Below, in pieces: positions 57,011-64,000 of a DNA stretch of 64,000 bases. The notes under the pieces are model-generated. The model ran no database searches and was not told the DNA's origin. It saw only the letters and a program-made list of their open reading frames with translations. Position numbers and translations under genes: made by a program. The stretch lies in NCBI RefSeq assembly GCF_000002995.4, contig NW_025062475.1:7506187-7570186 (forward strand). The letters run 5' to 3'. Position 1 is the first letter of the stretch; every line of letters starts with the position of its first letter. The stretch is from Brugia malayi. Taxonomy: Eukaryota; Nematoda; Chromadorea; Rhabditida; Onchocercidae.

Positions 57011-58406
57011 AAAAATAATTCGTATAAGGAAGGTACGAAGGAAAAAATATGGGGAAGAAAAAAGAAAACCTGATCAAGTCATTCAGTTCCCATAATCACG
57101 AAAACTCTTTATCATTTGATCACAAATGATCACTTAAGTACAGAGTTGAAAAAACCACAAAATATACAACAGATTTATTGAAATTAAAAAGAATTCGAAA
57201 CCCTAAGCAATATCTTTTTTTCTTACATGATAAATGATTTAACATATAATTGGCTGTATTATTAAATCATTAATATATTATCCTTTCCAAATCTTAATAT
57301 AGTTTACTCTCAAATTGCTTTCAACCAGCAGATTCTGTTAATTACCTTGAATTTAGTCCAAAAAAATCAAGTTACAAATTATTTTAGAGCTATTCTGCTA
57401 TGACATGCGCAATTATCTTAGAAATAATAATAAAAATACAAAAAATTGAAACTTTGAAGTTTGCATAATATGTAAATACGCTTAAAAAATTGTTTATAAA
57501 TTTAATAACATTTTATAATTATGGATACATTCGTTTTTTACTTGTAGTGTTGTAAAGGGGCAGCTAGGAGTGCATTTGGAAAAGAATCAGAAACAGTTTG
57601 TTATCAAATAACCTAAAGAAATAGGCGATACGATCAAATTGTATTATTGCCGTTGGCAACCAACAAATCATTTCCCTTTTTTATTGGACGATTTCTTTTA
57701 GTTTGGTTTCATTGCCCTTTTTTCCCGAAGTGATTTTATTTTCAATATAGAAATCTTTCCTTTAATTTTTAACTTGGTTAGATTCTTTTAATTCCCACAC
57801 TATTTTAAGAGGTTATTTTTGCTATTTCACTGACTACTCACCCACTGGATGAATGTTATCAGGCAGAATCCCCAGTTCGAAATGCATCATACCAAATATT
57901 TAATAATTTTGGCCTCAGAAAAGAGATATTTTCACTAGAATGACACTAACTTCTGAATAAAATCCAGTTGTTGGCTAATTTCATGCTTCACAACATTGAA
58001 TAAATTTTGAAGTTCTTAATTTCGAGCCATATCCATTCGGATAGATAAAATCTATTCAAAGCAAGTTTGCCGAACAATATTGCTTACAGTACCATTTTAT
58101 TTACTTCTCTTAGTTATTACGCAATATGAATGGAAATCAAGCTCCATTCTAAATCAGTTGTTCTAAAAACTAAATTAATCAAATCTAAGCAGCGAGAATC
58201 ACAACAGTGGTGTGACACATTATCACGCAACGCACGCAAAATGAGACCGGTTTTTATCCTTCGCATTGCTCTTCTTCACAATGTTTTCTTGGTGCTCCTC
58301 TTCACCGCCCTGTAAACGTTTTATTTACATTATTAATATATTCTGCGAATATTTGAATAGAATATTGGATAGTACATTAATTTCTGAGATGATATCCGTA
58401 TAAAGA

Positions 58407-58418
58407 CACGTGCACGTG
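58407..58418. promoter_or_regulatory. Abutting double E-box
   Basis: CACGTGCACGTG: two perfect CACGTG palindromes in tandem, about 2.2 kb upstream of the bre-3 start. bHLH factors bind this core. Function is inferred only from the motif. Confidence 0.35.
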
Positions 58419-60641
58419 AAGGTTTTGGATAGTTCCATATCTTTTATAGCACTTATGTCATCAACTATATCCTATTTCTTCCCTATCATAAGTAGAAAAT
58501 GTTTTACTCAAATGGATTGAAATAAAAACCGATGGCTAATTAAAATGCGACTAAGACACGCAATGCAATATATAGCTGTGTATTGTAATAACTTGTGAAA
58601 TTTCCAATACCGAAAGTAGTCACGAGAATAACATTTTTCCAAGACACAGAATTATACTGCTAACATTTGTTTTTCTCAATTTCGAAATATTGAGCTCATT
58701 TCTATCGCTCAAATCACTAAAACGTTACGCCCATAAATCGTAAATCTTTTTGCTCGCTTAAATAAGTTGAGAGTCATTTTGAAAGTCTCAATTTACATAA
58801 GGCAAATTTCCTGCACGATGGGATGAACTTACTGCAATGACTGTACGAATCAAAAATTTTAGTTTATGTTAAAGCGTTCTTTTGAAAACATATGAGTAGA
58901 ATGACTCATAAAGACCATAAGAAAATTATCGCTTCAGAAACTGTAGAACACATTGGTTGAACAATGTCTTACTCTAACGTCAATCTTTCTTCTCAATTCA
59001 TCAATCTTTCTTATCAATTCTCAATTCGTCAATCTGCTTTTTCAATTTCACACAATGACGACACAAAGTATACTCCTCATACAAATACATAAACCGGTAG
59101 TGGATATGAGGGGGGGAAATCTTAATGGTAAAATTTCCATTATATGATTGATGTTCTTTTAGTCGCTTTTATAGAACATCTGTAAATTTTTGTGATTCAA
59201 TTTGATAACGGGAATTTTAAGCGTCCTATGAACTCCACAAGAGCCCAATGATGCTTTGTTGTAGTAAAATACGATGAACACTCTTTCCTGCCTATAAAAG
59301 CACACCTGAAGAACCCAGTGATAGGAGATGCCCATCACGCTTTCTTATGATAAAATACAGTTTGTTGGGAGAATAATTTCACTTAGCAGCCGTGTTTTTA
59401 GAGAGCAAAGGTTTTGGTGTGTTCTTTTTTTTAAATTGAATGGTTTTCAATTAATCTGTTAATGAAGAGGTCGGGTATGGAATATTACACTGTTTACTAT
59501 AGTATAATAATAAATAATAACAATTTAACATTACGAAATATTATGGCTCATCAGATAAGTTAATAATGGAGCAGACGGATGGACCATAGTGGACAAGATA
59601 TGATACCGATCACGGACACGTAGTAGGTTAGTATATATCATTAAACTGATTGAAGTGGAATGGTAAGGTTGAACAAAGGAAGAAATGTAAATAGAATGGA
59701 CAGCTATAGTTCATCGATCCGTTATCGCCCACTCATTCCATTTTTGACAACTCTGTCCTCATTTTATCAATTTATCGTGCGATCGGCGAAACCAGTACTA
59801 CAACTGATAATAGTTTGGCTTGGGCGTACTGTTTTATAGTTATATACATATTCTTAATTTGCATCCCCTGATGACATCAGCATAAAGCACACTGAATAAT
59901 AGACTTCGAATGTTCAGCAAGCCGAAATGTTTGTTAAATATTTAAAAATATGATAAGATAAAAAAAAGTATAATGCTTGACGGCTTTTACTTCAGTCTCT
60001 TCATCAAGATAGTTTGATGCAATAGATGGGCAATTCTTATATTCCACATAACATTTCAGTCATTTTCCACCTGTCATTATTGTTCGGTCATCTAATCAGT
60101 GAAATGTTTTATCTCATAGTATGTATTTAAAAGTGTGACTCAGGATTGAAAAAAAAAAAAAAAAAAAAAGTGAAACATAATTTGATTCTGTTCATTCCGC
60201 TTTTGAAATTTCCTGTCATTTAATTATTTTTCTTTTTAAAAATATTTTCATTGAGTATACATACCATATTATTTTTCAGTAGGAGACTGTGTAACATCGT
60301 TACCATCGAAGGTTACGATACTTTTGTCAATCATAGATATTACAAAGCTATTGATTTTGTATGCTTCCTTAGTTTTATAAATAGAAGAAAGCTTAAAAGG
60401 TTAACCTGTTCTCTCTTACCGTTCTTATTTTGAGAAATTTCAACTGTTGAATTATGCAAATTTAGCTACTATTGCGATTTTTTTACCTTTTAGGTAAAAA
60501 GATGGATGTCACTTTTGTGTACTGTGAGGATTCGTTATTTAAGAAGTAATATTTAAGAAGTGAATTCCAGAAAGTCGGTACTGATCAGTGTGATCGGTCC
60601 CGGTAGGGATTGGTGGTGGACGTTGTTTTTACAAGACAACG

Positions 60642-63573
60642 ATGAATATTAACGCAGAAATGAAGCATGTTATCCATGTAGCTTCCTTCTTCTGTTGGCT
60701 TGTACTGTTCGAAGTCATATGTGGTACCATACCTCTTTTTTCACAAACCCGAAGCAGATATATCTCAACTGCATCGCTTATTGACAGGTTTATTTCTAAT
60801 ATTTTATGAAATATTTTCATTCACGTTAAGGTGTAAAGCGAGAAGACTTTAACTATCTTTGTATTTTAAACATTTCAGCCTTACAGAATCTTTGTATCAT
60901 TCAAGTGTGAACATTTGATTTTAGTGGATAATCTGGAAGAGTGCTGGAAATTTTTGAGGTTATAAATTTTGTTAGAATGAGATGAAATTTTTTATCGTGA
61001 GATAAATGTTTTATCTTTTTTCGTTCCAGTTTCTCTCGTCTAATTCGTACTTTTAAGATCTTACCTTCAGGCCACTTTATGAAGAAATATGGCTATTTTT
61101 GAATGGATAGCTTTTTGTTAGATAATTAATTGCTTTACGATGCACATCTAAATTATATATGGTTGGATATTTAGGTACGGGTATTTTGGTACACTTATTC
61201 TTTATATCATACGTGTTGCATCGCTACTAGTTTTACCTCAGTGCATATTTAACATGCTTGGTTTGGTGCTATTCAATGGCTTCCGGGAAAAGGTCAGATT
61301 GAAGGCTGCACCGTTGCTAGCTCCACTGGTTTGTTTTCGAGTCGTAACTCGCGGTGACTACCCTGAACTTGTAAAGGTATCATTTCTTATTTCGAGGAAA
61401 TTCTTTGCTGATTTATTTATTATGTTTTGTTTTGATACTTTAAACAGCTATAATTTCATATCTTTATTTTCTAACAGTGTTATCACAAATGAGCATTTTG
61501 TTGCATTCAGTTCAATGTAAGAGTCATATCGATGGACTGCTAACACTTGTTTTATCACAGTGTCCTGCTATTCATAAGAATTTAATAAGTTCAAAACTAA
61601 AACAAAATAAACCTGTTCCTGTGGAACTTCTAATGTTCGGAAATTTTTCAGCAAAATGTAAATTACAATATGACGAAATGTCGGGAAGTCGGAATGGAGA
61701 ATTTTTTTTTTGAAGTGGTGACGGATAAGGCGATCTGTTTGCCAGGCAAACCCCGTCTTCGGGAAGTTATTGTTCCAAGCGCTTATAGGTATATTTTTAA
61801 AATTTCCTTGAATGGACTCAGATGAGTCATTGCTTGCCCTGTCAGATTAGAGTTAATTAAACAATTAAGATAATGTTTTGCTGTGCTAGTTACTTTATGA
61901 TTTGTCTGCCTTAGAACAAAAAGTGGAGCTCAATTCAAGTCACGCGCCTTGCAGTACTGTTTGGAAGACGGTGTCAATATCCTTCAAGATGATAACTGGA
62001 TTGTACATCTTGATGAAGAAACTTTATTAACGAATAATTCTGTTCGTTTTTTTGTTTATTATTTTTACATTTACTGTTTTTTTTAGGCCTAGTTTATGGT
62101 TGATTCTTTTCGAAGAAATAATAGTCGCTTTTTATTTATTGATGAGGGAAATTTTCCCTTTAACTGAATGTAGTTTAATTAATTAATCATATAGTAAGAA
62201 ATGAATGCTTTGGGTTCTTTTCAATAATCTAATGACATAATCGTATGACATTAATATGATTGTATCTTTGACTTATTAAATGGGTTTTTAAGATCTGTGG
62301 CATATTAAACTTCTGTGAGGATGGAAAACATCAGTTTGGTCAAGGAGTAATTACTTATGCAAATGGTGATATAGTTAATTGGATTACAACTTTATCAGAT
62401 TCCTTCCGGTTCATTCTTTTTTTTATTCAAAAATTGTTATATTCCGGCTTCACATTTTTTCAGCTTTCTTTTTTGCTCATATCCTTGAACTAAAATTGAT
62501 TTTTTGCTAGTAGAGATTCTGTTTAATTTATCAGTAATTCTATTATAGCGTAGCAGATGATATGGGCAAATTACGCTTTCAGTTCAGATTCTTCCATAAA
62601 CCACTTTTCGGTTGGAAAGGTTCATTCGTCGTCACCCAGGTAAGCATTTAGCTGTTAGAAGTTTGAGTTCATCTGGAAGATACCAAACTTCACAGATGGA
62701 TTACGGATCTGTTTTTCCGTAATTTTTGCTAATACGGAAATCACTCTTGTTGTTTGGTACCATGCCCTGTCTTCTAAATTAAATGTAGGTTGGAGCTGAA
62801 CGCAGTGTATCATTTGATCATGGCCGTGAAGGTTCAATAGCCGAAGATTGTTTTTTTAGTATGATTGCATTCAGAGATGGATATACATTTGATTTTATTG
62901 AAGGTATGCGGCGTATTTTCTTTTTTTTTTTTTTTTTTTCTTGAAATAGTTTAATTCCATCGTTTTATATTTTGCAATTGTTAGAGTAATATAACAGTCG
63001 ATACACTAGTTAGTGGTTTTGTCAAAATAAATTAGCTATTGATTTCGGTTTATCATTTTCTTGATGCACAATTGTTATTAGGCGAAATGCTTGAAAAAAG
63101 TCCTTTTACTTTTTGGGACTTTTTACAACAACGAAAGCGATGGCTCCAAGGTATCTTTTTGACAGTACATGCTAAACAAATCCCAACGAGGAATAAAGTA
63201 AGTATTCTACGTTTTCGGCAAGTGTCCTACTTTTTCAGTCATATCTTAGTGATATCGGGGGAAGGGTTATCACATTGATTTTTTAACATTTCTGGAAGCC
63301 TTCTAGAACATTGCATCAAACGAAAAACAGCAAATATAAGGTAAGGGATTCTGTTCACAGCTATGAAGTTAATATATATTGTTTGCAGATATTATTAGGA
63401 TTGTCTTTCTATGCATGGGCATCGATGCCAGTAACCACTATGCAAATGTATCTCTTTCATGCATTTCCACTTCCGCCTTGCTTTATATTTGATTTTTTGG
63501 TTGCATTTGTTGCGGCCGTTAATCTCTACATGTACATTTATGGTGTACTCAAGAGCTTTTCTCACAAATACAG
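60642..63573 (+). CDS. bre-3: BRE-3 / egghead beta-1,4-mannosyltransferase (3' truncated by window)
   Basis: Builds the Man-beta1,4-Glc-ceramide core of arthro-series glycolipids, at ER/Golgi membranes; GT2 family. Exons: 60642-60787, 61175-61376, 61652-61788, 61915-62041, 62293-62408, 62549-62639, 62789-62903, 63082-63197, 63389-63573; all phases agree, giving 411 complete codons plus 2 bases, open at the last donor. Membrane segments near residues 7-30 and 50-80 and again after about 350. Catalytic features: QDDNWIVHLDEETLL (about 186-200), HGREGSIAEDC (284-294) and QQRKRW (327-332), the GT2 DxD-like, acceptor-site Asp and QxxRW elements. C. elegans bre-3 mutants lack the glycolipid receptors for a bacterial crystal protein, a known property of the family. 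The C-terminal roughly 50-100 residues must lie beyond the window. Confidence 0.95.
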
Positions 63574-64000
63574 GTTTGTTCGTCATCACTTTCATATGAA
63601 TTCAAATTTCAGATACTTTAATCTTTACCAAAATGATCAGACCTTTCCACTTTGTTATTATAAATTTTCTAATAGCAAAGCTATATTTCGTTCAGAGTTC
63701 TTAAAAATTTATTTTCCATTCCATATTTATATGTCTTTTTTGTCTGCTAATAAATAATAAAAAGCAAGCAAAACCAATAACATTTTTATTGTAGTTCGAT
63801 CTGGAAATGAGTTGATTTCTTCAAAAATGATCAAAATTTAAGTATAGAAGCTTTTAGAACCGTAGGATTTTCTTCAAAAAAAATCTCAATATTTCTACCT
63901 TTTTTTCTTTTTTTTTTTTTTTTTTTTGAAGTACATTTGATTTATTTGTTTTGGGAAGGATAGGTTATTAGTTCCTGTGGGAATCAACGAAAATATTATT
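63574..64000 (+). other. Window end inside bre-3 intron
   Basis: After the GTTTGT donor at 63574 the sequence is T-rich with a long T run (63909-63927). I find no clear next exon, so the window most likely ends inside an intron of bre-3. Confidence 0.55.

Larger units (their letters stand above)
55613..60641. other. 5-kb AT-rich spacer between YJU2 and bre-3
   Basis: Divergent promoter region of YJU2 (-) and bre-3 (+). No coding exon could be supported. It contains a 30-base direct repeat, a pair of abutting E-boxes, CAATCTTTC-type tandem repeats near 58978-59036 and an A run (about 60149-60168). Noncoding 5' exons of bre-3 may lie here. Confidence 0.55.

Overview
The window is AT-rich nuclear DNA from a nematode. 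Most genes are built of many short exons with GT-AG introns and nematode-style acceptors (TTTTCAG, TTTTAG, TTGCAG). The proteins match C. elegans families such as MIG-22, SQV-3, MAT-3, BRE-3 and VHA-1/2. Introns of about 100 bp to 2.5 kb, long AT-rich spacers and A/T microsatellites suggest a clade III (spirurid or filarial) worm, but the species cannot be fixed from sequence alone. I see no bacterial, viral or transposon gene.

Layout, left to right: about 5.9 kb of AT-rich spacer; a vesicular glutamate transporter (VGLUT/SLC17 type, + strand, about 5.9-11.8 kb); the U5 snRNP GTPase EFTU-2/Snu114 (- strand, 12.3-17.8 kb, 21 exons, 971 aa); the chondroitin polymerising factor MIG-22 (+, 18.6-22.9 kb), head to head with eftu-2; a gamma-synergin with an EH domain (+, 23.9-26.8 kb); an unrecognised protein with a duplicated FGSSTPR motif (-, 28.7-32.7 kb); the V-ATPase proteolipids VHA-2 and VHA-1 (-, 35.7-39.6 kb), with a TFEB/HLH-30-type E-box upstream of vha-1; an F-box protein (+, 41.5-44.2 kb); SQV-3 galactosyltransferase I (+, to 47.9 kb); the APC/C subunit CDC23/MAT-3 (+, 49.0-53.1 kb); the splicing factor YJU2/CCDC94 (-, 53.6-55.6 kb); 5 kb of spacer; and the start of the glycolipid mannosyltransferase BRE-3 (+, 60.6 kb to the window end, 3' end missing).

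There is no single pathway cassette here. Two genes act in chondroitin/glycosaminoglycan synthesis (sqv-3 in the linker, mig-22 in chain polymerisation), bre-3 acts in glycolipid synthesis, two act in pre-mRNA splicing (eftu-2, YJU2), and vha-1/vha-2 encode the V-ATPase membrane ring. From memory, most of the C. elegans orthologues lie on chromosome III, with vha-1, vha-2 and sqv-3 on one cosmid (R10E11). The window therefore looks like a rearranged but conserved block of that ancestral chromosome. Coding models were built by hand from splice sites and reading phase. Phase was consistent through every junction except the 5' end of sqv-3, and the fifth intron of sqv-3 appears to have an AT-AG border.
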